A stretch of DNA of 64,000 nt from the NCBI GenBank assembly GCA_963576725.1, contig OY755242.1, positions 4,593,093 through 4,657,092 on the forward strand. Direction: 5' to 3'. The first letter of the stretch is position 1. The number at the start of each line of letters is the position of its first letter. A program made the position numbers and the translations under genes. The stretch comes from Azorinus chamasolen (lineage: Eukaryota; Mollusca; Bivalvia; Cardiida; Solecurtidae). This document shows, piece after piece, positions 34,515 to 45,326 of the stretch. The notes under the pieces were generated by a model. It saw only the letters and a list, made by a program, of their open reading frames with translations, was not told where the DNA came from and did no database searches.

Positions 34515-35830
34515 AATTAGACTCGGAAGTTTTATAACATTGAACCCTGGTCGCACCAATCGATAAATTCAAAATCATTTATAACCACTTACTCAATGTA
34601 CGCGCTAGATTTATAAATTTATGCTTGTTCCGTGATATTTTCCTGTGTCATGTTTGAGCAAACAACACGTAAATGGTCTTCATTTTCTATACAAAACCTC
34701 ATGTGTAGCCATTTTGAAACTTAATGGGTGCACAAAAATATAATGGATCTTTGATGATACAACTATGTAGCCAGAAACCAAACCGTTGAACAAGCAGGCT
34801 TTTAATCATTCATTTTTTATTGCGTCTGGTAAGATGAAACGTCAAGCTTTCAGGTTAAAAACTACATTTGATCGCATGGTGGTATATTTCTGACATCTCT
34901 TACTACTTAGCTTTTGCGAAAGGTTCCAGTTAATATCTCACATACATGTAATTATCTAATAACAGGAAAGTGGAATATTTTCATTGAAACTTGATAATTA
35001 TCTTATCGCGTCAAAATGATCTGTTTGTGCCATATTCTGCCACCACATAAAACAAATATCGCAAAACTTTTCTCGAAACTGTCTTGTTAAATTATTTTTT
35101 AATAAAATACCTTTCCCGGAGAATAAGGCAAAACCGGAAGCGTTGTCAGTGGTTACGCCATTTGTGCTGTTATATTTACTCTACACGACTTTCACCCATG
35201 ATGTTGTACGAGTAAAGGGCCAAATCTCAACAGAAAACATCATTTCCAAGTCAAAATGCTTCATCTCTCACATTGAAGTGAACAACTATAAAATTTACAT
35301 CATGTCTGCACACCTCTATGCCACAGTCATTGTGTTCACATATTTAGAAATGTGAAATTACATTTGACTGTGATTTAAGGAATTTTAGTCATAAATTTCG
35401 CGTGTGGGGAAAATGGAACAGTCGATCGAAATGCCGCGCGTGCAGTTCATTGTCACAGATTAAAGCATGTTTCTCGGTATTCTTTGTAGGTTCAGAGTCG
35501 TGTTAGAATTGGTGATATTCTATGTCCTTGCACATTAATGAGTCACTGTCGCAATCATCCGAATACAATTTTCAATTTTTAGAGAAATATTTCTAGTTAG
35601 TTGTCAGTTATCATGAATTGTTCAAGGTTCCACTTTTCAGATAACCATCTGAAACAACGAAAGTTTTCATGAACACTAACTTGTTAAGTATTTATGTGAG
35701 ATTTCATGATAATTAATTGGTTAAGTGGTGGCAAAAATATGCCACCATATGATTTATCTGCTGATTCGACAGAAACCATTTCATTAAAGGAACTGATACA
35801 AATGATTACCTTCGGCGAAAGAAAATGAAA
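34515..35830. mobile_element. Possible non-autonomous DNA transposon in non-coding DNA
   Basis: GCCATATTCTGCCACCAC at about 35030 and AGTGGTGGCAAAAATATGCC at about 35725-35745 are imperfect inverted ends, about 720 bp apart. The open frame at 35143-35355 inside has no recognised domain. No target duplication was confirmed. Confidence 0.3.
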
Positions 35831-35888
35831 CTATGATTGAAAACATCTCGACTCAAATACGTGTGGTGTCTCTTCGCAGCGATTTATA

Positions 35889-36196
35889 CAAGTTGCTGTT
35901 GTATACGAGTTGCTGTTGTATACGAGTTGCTGTGTTGTGTACGAGTTGCTGTTGTATACGAGTTGCTGTTGTATACGAGTTGTTGTGTTGTGTACGAGTT
36001 GCTGTTATATACGCGTTGCTGTGTTGTATACGAGTTGCTGTTGTATACGAGTTGTTGTGTTGTATACGAGTTGCTGTGTTGTATACGAGTTGTTGTTGTA
36101 TACGAGTTGCTGTTGTATACGAGTTGCTGTTGTATACGAGTTCGAGTTGCTGTTGTATACGAGTTGCTGTGTTGTATACGAGTTGCTGTTGTATAG
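35889..36196 (+). repeat. 17/19-bp tandem array, about 17 units
   Basis: GTTGCTGTTGTATACGA (17 bp) and a form with an extra GT (19 bp) alternate irregularly. Period lengths not divisible by 3 keep several frames open on both strands. These are not genes. Confidence 0.9.
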
Positions 36197-36329
36197 GCGA
36201 TCTCAAACTGCTGTTTTTATTTTCCCACCGATTTAAACCAAGTAACTACATAAAACTGTTATTATTTATCTTATGCCACGACAACAATGCCCAGTATGCT
36301 TGCATAACACAGGTAGAGAAACTGATATA

Positions 36330-36533
36330 CTGTAGAACCTGTCTGAAGCGGCCATCAAAAAGATGTCTGATAATGGGTCTGTAAGAAAAGTGGTAGCTTA
36401 ATGCAGGATAAACGTAATGCCGAAATCCCCTAGTGGAGCTCTCTGCATTACTGTTGTCCTATATAAAGAAACCACTCGCTTTCAAGGCTCCTATGTTCAA
36501 TAAACGAACGACCACTTAGAACAGGTTTTACAG
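36330..36533 (+). mobile_element. Family F MITE
   Basis: GTAGAACCTGTCTGAAGCGG ... CCACTTAGAACAGGTTTTACAG, with an F interior and core AATCCCCTAGTGGAGCT. Confidence 0.75.
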
Positions 36534-36721
36534 AACATGCATGCACCGACGAATAAATATAAGAACTGAATGTACAAGTGAACTTTCCAATCCAACTCGC
36601 TTCTCGAAATAAAATGTCAACGGTAATAAAAACAAAATGCGAGAATTTACTGTCATGTACATATATGGTTGTCTCGGTCAAAACTTGAAGTGCATGGATA
36701 TGGCGACAGGCTCGCAGCTGT

Positions 36722-36958
36722 GTATTATAAGCTATTCGCTAATTCCCGCTATTTATTGTTTGGTCGAGAAAGATATTAAAATACCCCTAGTTATGCATTG
36801 ATATTATAAGCTTTTCGCTAATTCCCACTAGTTATTGTTTGGTCGAGACAGATATTAAAATACCCCTAGTTATGCATTGATATTATAAGCTTTTCGCTAA
36901 TTCCCACTAGTTATTGTTTGGTCGAGACAGATATTAAAATACCCGTGGTTATGCATTG
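36722..36958 (+). repeat. 79-bp tandem triplication
   Basis: Three head-to-tail copies start at ATTATAAGC (36724, 36803, 36882). Copies 2 and 3 are nearly identical and copy 1 has a few changes. Confidence 0.9.
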
Positions 36959-37193
36959 ATACGTTGATAATGATGATGAAGTCTCAATTTCATAATAAAA
37001 TTTGAAATAATAATTATATATTAATATTTTAGTATGCGTAAGCGTTCCGTGAATATATTTTATTAAGGAATGTAGTAAAATCAATATATGTTAAAAAGAA
37101 CAGCATTTCGAACAGTATGAAAGAAAATCAGGAACGGAATTGATTTTGTAAGAATAAGTCTTTGGAGTTATAAATACTGTTTCATATTTTTGT
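36959..37193. other. AT-rich non-coding stretch
   Basis: Nothing recognised. Confidence 0.4.
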
Positions 37194-37322
37194 TTAACCC
37201 TTATTCTGCTAACCGCGGTCTAAGTCGCATTTGCAAACCGCTTGGACCCAGGCGCCGAGTAACCCGGCATCTCGTCAGGATCCAAGCCGAGTAACCCGGC
37301 ATCTCGTCAGGATCCAAGCCGT
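37194..37322 (+). mobile_element. Family E element with duplicated core
   Basis: TTAACCCTTATTCTGCTAAC, then GCCGAGTAACCCGGCATCTC + GTCAGGATCCAAG twice in tandem. The right end is missing; an F element begins at 37326. Confidence 0.7.
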
Positions 37323-37325
37323 GTA

Positions 37326-37529
37326 CAGTAAAACCCCTCTAAACCGGACATTCAATTAAGTACATATATAGGTCTTGGAGACAAATGGCAGCTTAATGCA
37401 GGGTGAAAGTCATGCAGAAAGCTCCTCTAGGAGATTTCTGCATGACTTTCACCCTGCATTAAGCAGCCACCTGCCTAAAAATATCTAAATTCTTCTCAGC
37501 TAGAATTCCGGTTTAGAGGGGTGTTACTG
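37326..37529 (+). mobile_element. Family F MITE, best-preserved termini
   Basis: CAGTAAAACCCCTCTAAACC and GGTTTAGAGGGGTGTTACTG are near-perfect inverted ends. Nested inside are inverted GGCAGCTTAATGCAGGGTGA and the AGAAAGCTCCTCTAGGAG hairpin. Confidence 0.9.
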
Positions 37530-38095
37530 TGCATCTATCTTTTTAATACTAAACACAATTGTATTGTCTTCCACATTTATGGTTTCGATGTCTGTGAAAA
37601 TTGCTATTTTTATAATTTATAGTTTGTTAATAGCTTTCACAGTGATAAAGAACCTCATAACCCCTGACCCCGAGCTCAAACAATAACATCGGCTCAAATT
37701 TAGATCTGGTGTAATGTTTAATACTTCAGATTCGATCAATGTTTGAGAAATTATTGACCGAGTGTCAAACAGCTTGGATTCTGATGTGACAACGAGTCGG
37801 CGTCACATATGGACCCAAATGCGAGTCAAGTTGCAGATGTCGTAATGAGGGTCAACTGTAATAGCAGGTGTATAATAAAGCGAAGTTTCATTTTAATCCT
37901 TGTTCGATGCAGATGTGCATATGTGCATTCTGTAAATTATGATAAAAAGTATAGGGTGAAACTATTATATCAAGTGTACGAGCTTAGGCATTGCAACTGC
38001 ACGAGATGAATAAAATAAAAGGCTCACTGCGTGCTCTTAAATAACGTTGACTATGGGAGATTTGTTTCTGTATAACATGTTCTGTCCTGTATTCA
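37530..38095. other. Non-coding stretch with an E/J core
   Basis: GAGTGTCAAACAGCTTGGATTC...ACGAGTCGGCGTCAC at 37757-37810. No gene. Confidence 0.5.
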
Positions 38096-39020
38096 TTGAC
38101 CCTTTACTCCATGAATATTCATGTAAGAAGTAATGTCATCATGCGTATTAATTGGCTGTATTGTTTAAGTAACACATGAACTCACAAATATTTAGCCAAG
38201 AAAGAAAGTGGTAGAATTTGATCTATATTATATCGTAAGCGAACAGAAAAGACGCTGATCAGAACATTTTAACGAAGACCTGTGTCTGCTCTGTTTGCAA
38301 AGGCACAGCAAATCGTATTAATGGAGTAAAGTTATCACCTGTTAACCCTTTCCCTCATATAAACGGCTTTTTGAATGAAATCAGGAGCCGTCTGATCAGC
38401 GTCTGCTCTGTTTGCTAATTAATGGAATTTAATAGAAATGCTTCTTTGGTTTCTAAAATGGCTACAATGTTACACCTTACATGTTTCGTTTAATAAATCT
38501 GTTGATGAATATTCAGTAGATATTGAAAATTTGACTGTATACAAAGCAGGGAAAGAGTTACAATTAGCCTTCTTTGAAAGATTATACTGTTCCTACTACT
38601 ACCCATGGATCAGCTGCAATTCTTAGTTACGTCCGATCCGTTGAAGCCTTTGAAAATAATACTCCTTTCGCTGTCTCCTTTGGCTCTAAACAGAACTGTT
38701 TGGAAAATGCATATCAGATAGGCTGCCATCGAAATGATAAGTGATAACAACATGCTTTCGAGGGTTTCAGAATTTTTGTGAACCCGTTCCTGCATGAATA
38801 TTCATTAAAGAAAATGACACCATGAATAGTAATTAGCTGATTTTTTATAATGGCATATGAATACAGGGATTTTTGGTCATGACAGAAAGTGTGGAATGAG
38901 ATCTATTTTATTTCATTAGCAAACAGAGTAAACTCTGACCAACAGCTCAAAAGCTGTCTGACTTGGATCTACGCTGTTTGCAAACACATCAGAATGCGTA
39001 TCTATGGAGTAAGGGCTTAA
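38096..39020 (+). mobile_element. Three TTAA-type MITEs in a row (C, A, C)
   Basis: C at 38096-38333 (CCCTTTACTCCATGAATATT ... GGAGTAAAG). A at 38342-38561 with one hairpin arm lost. C at about 38780-39020 with core ACCAACAGCTCAAAAGCTGTC and end GGAGTAAGGGCTTAA. Confidence 0.75.
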
Positions 39021-39031
39021 GCACCACAATA

Positions 39032-39235
39032 CAGTAAACCCTCTCTATAACGGCCACTAGATTGTGTTAATTAGTTGATATTTAGGGCAGGTGGCTGCTT
39101 AAAGCACGGTGAAAGTAAAACAGAACGCTCCTATAGGAGCGTTCTGTTTTACTTTCACCTTGCTTTAAGCTGCTACCTGCCTTTTACACAAAATACTTGA
39201 TGCAATTTAGTGTCCGTTATAGAGAGGTTTCACTG
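39032..39235 (+). mobile_element. Family F MITE, sibling of 360-553
   Basis: CAGTAAACCCTCTCTATAAC ... GTTATAGAGAGGTTTCACTG, TA-flanked. The core AACAGAACGCTCCTATAGG and inverse gives a palindrome of about 50 bp. Confidence 0.9.
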
Positions 39236-39320
39236 TATATGATACAATGAAATGTAAAATCCCTTTTTAACCTTTTCAACTGCTTACCTTTCTTTGCCGT
39301 TAGACCCTTTACTCCACCGT

Positions 39321-39973
39321 TAGCCCATTACCTCATAGGTTATTTTAGATCCAAACTCTTTGAGCAAATCTACCGAAAAGGAACATTAAGTAGAGGAAAT
39401 GAAACGTTTAGAATTTTGTAGTTTTGAAACCATTGTGATTAATAGAACATTTGCTTCAATGGGACATGCTCTATTTATCACAAGAGTTTAAAAAGTGACT
39501 TTTACAAAAGTCGTTATTATTAGGGAATGGGTAAAACTACATATTTCTAGTTGTCGTCTGCATCCCAATTTCCTTAAACATTTTTAATTAAGAACTGAGA
39601 TAAATAAATGAAAACTTCAAGGAAATGAAGCGCATACATGGAACTACAGGACGGGACAAACAGTGAAGACACTGATAAGACACTGTCTTTAAAAGGCACT
39701 GTGCTGTGTCTAATGGAGTTAAAATGAACTTCATTTTCATTGGAAATGAACAAGTTAATGCCTGAGTTGTTTTCTGAATACGATGTTGGTCATGTATTGA
39801 AGTCATTTCTATCATCATTTTGGTTCGGAATGTATTTATAACATGTACGAGGGGTGTTCGTGTAGAAAATCAACTCAATTTGTATCTCGCTATCCGCCTG
39901 CTTTATTTATCACAATGGTTTCACAAAGTGACTTTTACAGAGTCGTCAAAAGTCGTTAATATGAGGGAAAGGG
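39321..39973 (-). mobile_element. Family D MITE and a second D fragment
   Basis: Reversed D at 39321-39535 (CCCATTACCTCATAGGTTAT ... TTATTAGGGAATGGG) with several palindrome mismatches. A right-half fragment at 39897-39973 ends GTTAATATGAGGGAAAGGGTT. Confidence 0.7.
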
Positions 39974-40056
39974 TTCAACAGGCCAAGAACGTGGCTTTAA
40001 AACTCCAGACTAGTAAACTCATTTCAACCTATAGTAGAAGAATTAATAACAAACAG

Positions 40057-40398
40057 TTAACCCTTTCTACGCGCGACCTGCTTGGTATTGCAAACAACAT
40101 TGATCGAGATGAGATGCCGAGTAACCCGGTAAGTCTCATCAGGATCAACACTATTTGAAACCCGGTGAATAGCTCCTCAAACGTTCAACCTTTAGCCTGC
40201 TATGTGTGGATGAGTGAATACCTATGCAAACAGTTTGGATCCAGATGATACGCCGAGTAACTCGGCGTCTCATCAGGATCCTAGCTGTTTGACGCTCTGA
40301 TGGCATTTTGGTAGACGAATCGATTATAGCATGCATTTTGAAACTGTAGTTGGTGAAAAATTCTTAAAAAAATAATTTGCTCAGCAGGCTAAAGGTTA
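40057..40398 (+). mobile_element. Two family E MITEs
   Basis: The first (40057-40185) starts TTAACCCTTTCTACGCGCGA and is truncated at its right. The second (40187-40398) is complete: CAACCTTTAGCCTGCTATG ... CAGCAGGCTAAAGGTTAA, with core GATACGCCGAGTAACTCGGCGTC. Confidence 0.8.
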
Positions 40399-40472
40399 AA
40401 CGGACCGAAATTAATAAAACATGTAACATATCAGAGTTTGAACAGACATCATTGTATTCAGGATATTAAGAA

Positions 40473-40893
40473 TTAACCAGTTCGTTCATATAAAAGCACT
40501 CTCACGCATTGGCTCCTATAGGAGCCGTCGAATCAGGGTCTGCTCTGTTTGCTTATGGTATAATACAGATCTGATTACACAGTTTCTGTCTGAGCAAAAA
40601 TGTTATGTATTTATATACCAATTATAAAAAAAGAATAATCTTAATGACATTTTTCCTCATTCAAACGTCTTTTCACGCATCTGCAAACAGAGTAGACCCA
40701 GATCAGACAGCTCCTATCTGATCAGGGTCTGATCAGGGTCTGTTCTGTTTGCTAATGGACTTTGAAAGATCTGTTTCTTCACGGTCTAAAATGGTTACAA
40801 TATTTCTCCTCCCGTATTTCGTTATAGACATTTTGGCCTCGAATATTAAGTACGTATTGAAATTTGGAATTAACATAGAACAGGGAAGGGGTG
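40473..40893 (+). mobile_element. A/C hybrid fragment and family A MITE
   Basis: 40473-40645 has an A left end (half hairpin) and C middle. 40648-40893 is an A element with a small internal duplication in the right arm (TGATCAGGGTC twice). Confidence 0.7.
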
Positions 40894-41454
40894 AAAGAAA
40901 TTTAAAAAAAGGAAATTAGAAAAGAAACAATGACATCATTTATATCCCGTAGACTCAGGTTAGATGAATCCTTATCATTGTGGTATGCACTGTACGATAT
41001 ACTAACTAATGTCATCTGTTTTCATGAGCACGTATTTCACTTACAGGAACACCTCACATGCAAAATGGATAGGTTCCAATGTTCTATTTGGACGAGAGTA
41101 TAATATGTACCGGTGAAAGGGTCAAACATAAGTGACTTATTGTCAGAAATATTGTAAGTAGTACTTACGATTTAGTGAAGAGTTTTCGATTTCTTATCGT
41201 GCGCAACATCAATCTATATGCTTGCGCTTAGTCCCAGGTGTGTCCAGTTAGTTCACCCGACGAGAGCGGCTGATAAAATATACATGTCGCGATATCAGAC
41301 TGACAACAGTGGCAGCAAGGTTGGCAGTAGAAATGCTTCCGATAATACTGAGAGATTTCAGATTCCAATACATGTGTTTTAAACACAGCTGTTTGCATCA
41401 GTGTATGACCATTTTAATATCTGTAAGTACGACAGGTAGATGGGTAAGTGAATA
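40894..41454. other. Non-coding stretch
   Basis: Nothing recognised. Confidence 0.4.
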
Positions 41455-41605
41455 TGTCGGTAGGTAGGTAATTGAACGGGTAGGTAGTTGTATAGGTATA
41501 GGTAGGTAGGTAGGTAGGTAGGTCTGTTGGTCGATACATGTAGTTTGGGAGCAGGATAGTTGAGTAGAAAGGCAGGCAAGCAGGCAGGTAGGTAGGTGGG
41601 TGCTT
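41455..41605. repeat. GTAG-type microsatellite
   Basis: Imperfect GTAG/GTAT/GCAG tetranucleotide run, purest at 41498-41522. Confidence 0.85.
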
Positions 41606-41658
41606 TTTGGCGCCATATTATAACATGCTATTATCCTGTTATAAAGAAATGTTTTTAT

Positions 41659-42190
41659 CTCTTTGCCTCATGAATATTCATGTAACAAATAATGAATGCT
41701 GACAATTAATCAACTTGACATTTAAAGTTGCATGTGAACAAAATAGCTCGTTGGTTTAGTGAACCATGTAAACTCAGGTCTATTTAATTGCCTGAGCGCA
41801 CAGAGAATCGGACGGCTGATATAAGAGCCGTCTGATCTGGGTATATCATGTTTGCAAAGACGTTAAAGATGTAAGTATAGTACTAAGGGTTTAACTATGG
41901 TCTGCTACAATTTTAACTTAAAATCTCGAACACTAAAATGCATGGTGAAAGTCATGCAGAAAGCTCATCTATGAGCTTTCTGCGTGACTTTCAGCATGCA
42001 TCAACCAGCAACCTGCCCAAAAAGGTCTAAATTTGTCTATACTAAAATTTCGAATAATAGAGATTTTACTGTTCTCCCGGTTCGTTCAAACTTTAATGAG
42101 ACTATTGACCGATTGGCAAAACAGATAGGATACAGATTCGATGCTGCGTTACTCGACATCACTTCTTGATCCAAAGTGTTTGCAAATGCA
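41659..42190 (+). mobile_element. Family C, F and E/J elements
   Basis: C at 41659-41893 (hairpin GACGGCTGATATAAGAGCCGTC). F-like at 41918-42072 (AGAAAGCTCATCTATGAGC). A worn E/J core at 42095-42190. Confidence 0.65.
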
Positions 42191-42589
42191 AGTTAGGTCG
42201 CAGATGGTAGATAAAGGGCAATGCACACTAGAGTTCCACCGTGACGTATACACAGTCAGATGAATATAGAGGTCCAGATAAAAAGCGCAAAGTTAAACAT
42301 TTGCAACAATAGCGATATTATTTCTCGACGAAACGATTCTAAAGAGTTGTCACAGGTTGGTGTTTTATTATCGGGGTACGCACCGTTATCTGTAGCTCTG
42401 TGAATGCTTTCAAAGGTGTGGTTTTGTTTGTTTGCATAGTGATATCACGTCACTAGATCAGAGAGATTCTGTAGAAAATATCTGATCTGGGTCTGCTGAA
42501 TTTGCTTTTTGAATAACACATGTACATGTCTGATTCCACATGTTCACTAGTGCCTAGAGAGAGAGAGGGTGTGGAATACAGAGAAAGCC
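42191..42589. other. Non-coding stretch
   Basis: Only a C/A-type hairpin arm at 42440-42515. Confidence 0.4.
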
Positions 42590-43240
42590 GGGCGCGATGC
42601 ACTATGCCTTTTATCGATACTTTCAGTTGTCCAGTGTAATGCTGAAGGGTGGTGATCCTCCGAAAGCAAAAATTGCAACACAAAAAGAGAAAATTGCAGA
42701 CTCGGTTTTATTGAGTCTACCTCCTCTCTGGTTGATATAATTCTCATAAACAATCCTAAGTTATGCTTTAAATTGTGGACTGACCACAGAGACTAAATTC
42801 TGAAAGGAGGTGATCCCCCGAGAGCAAAAATTGCAACACAAAAAGAGAAAATTTCAGACTCGGTTTTATTGAGTCTGTTCATGGGCAGTAATTGAAAGTG
42901 CAACACTGCTCACACCCCCTAGCACCGGCTTAAGCGGTATTCAATTTTCAGAACAAGAAGTACTGAAAGCCATGATCTCGAAGGATCAGAAGGTATAACA
43001 ACACTGAGAATGAAGTACGGGGCGACGTTTTACGGCCGCCACACAAGCACTTAACACCTGCTGTTGTGAAGATTATAAATTCTGAAGGGTGGTGATCCCC
43101 CGAAAGCAAAAATTGCAACACAAAAAGAGAAAATTGCAGACTCGGTTTTATTGAGTCTGTTCATTAGCAGTAATTGAAAGTGCAAAACTGCTCACGCCCC
43201 CAAGCACCGGCTTAAGCGGTATTCAATTTTCAGAAGTCTC
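42590..43240 (-). repeat. Interspersed repeat L, tandem copies
   Basis: GGTGATCC(T/C)CCGAAAGCAA...GACTCGGTTTTATTGAGTCT recurs at 42650, 42812 and 43092, the last two about 280 bp apart. The GACTC...GAGTC arms form a small hairpin. It is inverted relative to 27420-27890. Confidence 0.8.
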
Positions 43241-44499
43241 ATCCGGAGGACTTGGTTCGGCGGGGAATCGCGCACGGGACCCTGGTATTATAGTCGTGTG
43301 GTTTAACGATATCTGATCAAACAACGTTTTGTATTATGATGTAAACATCATTTGCACCATTAGACAACCTATCAGAATTCTCCATCATTTGTTGTGATCA
43401 AAAACGATAAATAGTAAATAATTGATCGCTAATCCGAGCACCTAATGAAGCATACATATCGGCCTCAAAGAATGTATTCCATGAATATTCATTAAATAAA
43501 TCATGTTCGTACTGATATGAGTTAGCTTAATATGCATTGTGGCATATGAACAAAATATTTGACTATAAATATTCTATATAATTGTAGGGGCTAGGAGTCG
43601 TCTGATCCAGGCCTGCTCTGTTTGCAAATATGCTAAAAGGCATATCTGTTTGCAAAGGCGAAAAGTCGTATACATGGAGTAAAGGGTTTAGACAGGCTTA
43701 ATACAGGATGTAAGTACGACCGCTTTCTGTAGGCCTCTCACTCTGCATTAAGCAGCCACCAGTAAAAATGTTCTGAAATCTTCTTTATTAACAGTTCGGA
43801 TTAACTACTTTTTACCACAATAAAGATACAGTAAAACCTAAACTAAATTACATCAAATATTTTTTTTCAAAGGCAGATGGTTCCTTATATTCTATAGGAG
43901 CGTTCTGTTTTACTTTCACCTTGCTTTAAGCAGCTACCTTGCCATATACCTACTAATTAACATAAATTTAGTGGCCGTTATAGAGAGGCTTTACTGTAGT
44001 CCTGGGTAATGTGATATTTATATATAGTAATCTATTATCGGCAAAAGGCAGACCCAAAGTATCTAAAAACCAGTAATAGGCAGACGCTGAACATAGGCAG
44101 ACGAATCCGGGTCTGCCTTTGTTCTGTCGATCTGTTAAATCACTTCAACATGTAACGTCATCTAAAATATCGCATTGTATAGGAGATTTGATGTTATTCT
44201 ACAGGTTTATGTCGAATATGGAGTCTTTTCATAATAAAAAGTGGAGTTAGATCAGATCAAATTTTGACCGTGTATATTTCGCGTTAGATACAAACCCAGC
44301 ATTGGGCAGACTATTTAAAATGATGCCCTGTACCATTAAGTGGAGATATATTTTATTTTTTTTATATTTTTAATATAATTTTATTTACGCTTCTTTCATT
44401 AAATGCAACTTTTGTTTGAAAATAAAAAATAATAAAAAAGTCATATATATTGGATACCACTAAATTTCAAAATCTGTCCTCCGAGATCAATCTGGAATG
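43241..44499. mobile_element. Family C and F MITEs in non-coding DNA
   Basis: C at about 43470-43692 with a partial core. A fragment of F at 43693-43826. F at 43829-43996 (CAGTAAAACCTAAACTAAAT ... GAGAGGCTTTACTG, TA-flanked). 44047-44118 has GGCAGACCC/GGGTCTGCC arms. 44130-44499 shows nothing. Confidence 0.6.
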
Positions 44500-44503
44500 G
44501 TAT

Positions 44504-44731
44504 TGCTGTGAAGCCGAGAGGATAAATGTATGAATATATTGAATGAATGCCAAGGTAGGCATAAAATACAAGAAATACAAGTATAAACTTACCTGGATGG
44601 ATAAGCGTGGCTTGTAGGTTTGGGCGTTCAGCTAGAAGAGAAGGAGCTATGACGCCGCCTGGCGGACGTTCCAGTTTTGCCCTTTCGGCCCCTGTCCATT
44701 TGGCCCATGTGGCTGTGGCGTCCCCGCATCA
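44504..44731 (-). repeat. 3' LTR (sense of the element)
   Basis: 228 bp, TG...CA in both readings, identical to 54530-54757. No open frame. In sense orientation it begins TGATGCGGGGACGCC and ends CTTCACAGCA. Confidence 0.97.
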
Positions 44732-44743
44732 CTCCTCCCCCAC
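44732..44743 (-). other. Polypurine tract
   Basis: On the sense strand GTGGGGGAGGAG lies directly against the 3' LTR, the expected primer for plus-strand DNA synthesis. Confidence 0.85.
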
Positions 44744-45220
44744 TTTGTTTTTTAGCAGTTAGTAATATTATTATTATTTGTCCTCTTCCTGAGGCTCTAC
44801 AGATAGAGAAAGTATAAAGAATATTAAGTTTTCGTTTCTATTAAACGGGTATTATCTTCAAACCCGTGGGTTCCTTCTACCTGAAGGCCTGGACCTGAAA
44901 ACTTAATAAATATGATAATCATAATAAGGAAGAGAGAAAAGATAGCATAATGGAGTACAAAATCATAATAAATGTAATTATAGCGAAAACCTATGCCAGC
45001 TGCCAAATATAGACCAAAAAGAAACATACTAATACTCTAGGCAGCTGGAAACATGTGAAATAACTGCCATTAAATATGCTGTCTCAATTTAACTGATGAG
45101 AGTGCAAAACAGAGGTTTGTCTCCCTCTTGTTCATTCCTCCTTCACAATTCAAACCATTCTAGCCGATGCTCCCCCCCAGCCAAAAAAAGAAAAATTGAT
45201 TGAGAAGAACAATACTGACT

Positions 45221-45256
45221 TATCATAAACCGACCGGCTAGATGAAATCATCAGTA
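45221..45256 (-). ncRNA. Outlying tenth copy of the hairpin motif
   Basis: AAACCGACCGGCT with flanks TACTGA...TCAT and ATGA...TCAGTA, which pair imperfectly. It lies downstream of the TatD ORF, 1.96 kb from the main array. The loop differs at one base (CTAG instead of CTGG). Confidence 0.6.
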
Positions 45257-45326
45257 CCATAATGAAAACCCCAAATTTGAATTTCAAGAATGACAGTAAT
45301 GAGCTGTAGTCGGGTTTTAACAAAGA

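Noticed and set aside
35833..36384. Overlapping Cys/Val-rich ORFs on both strands
   Set aside because: They follow from a 17/19-bp tandem repeat; several frames are open because the unit lacks stops, not through coding.
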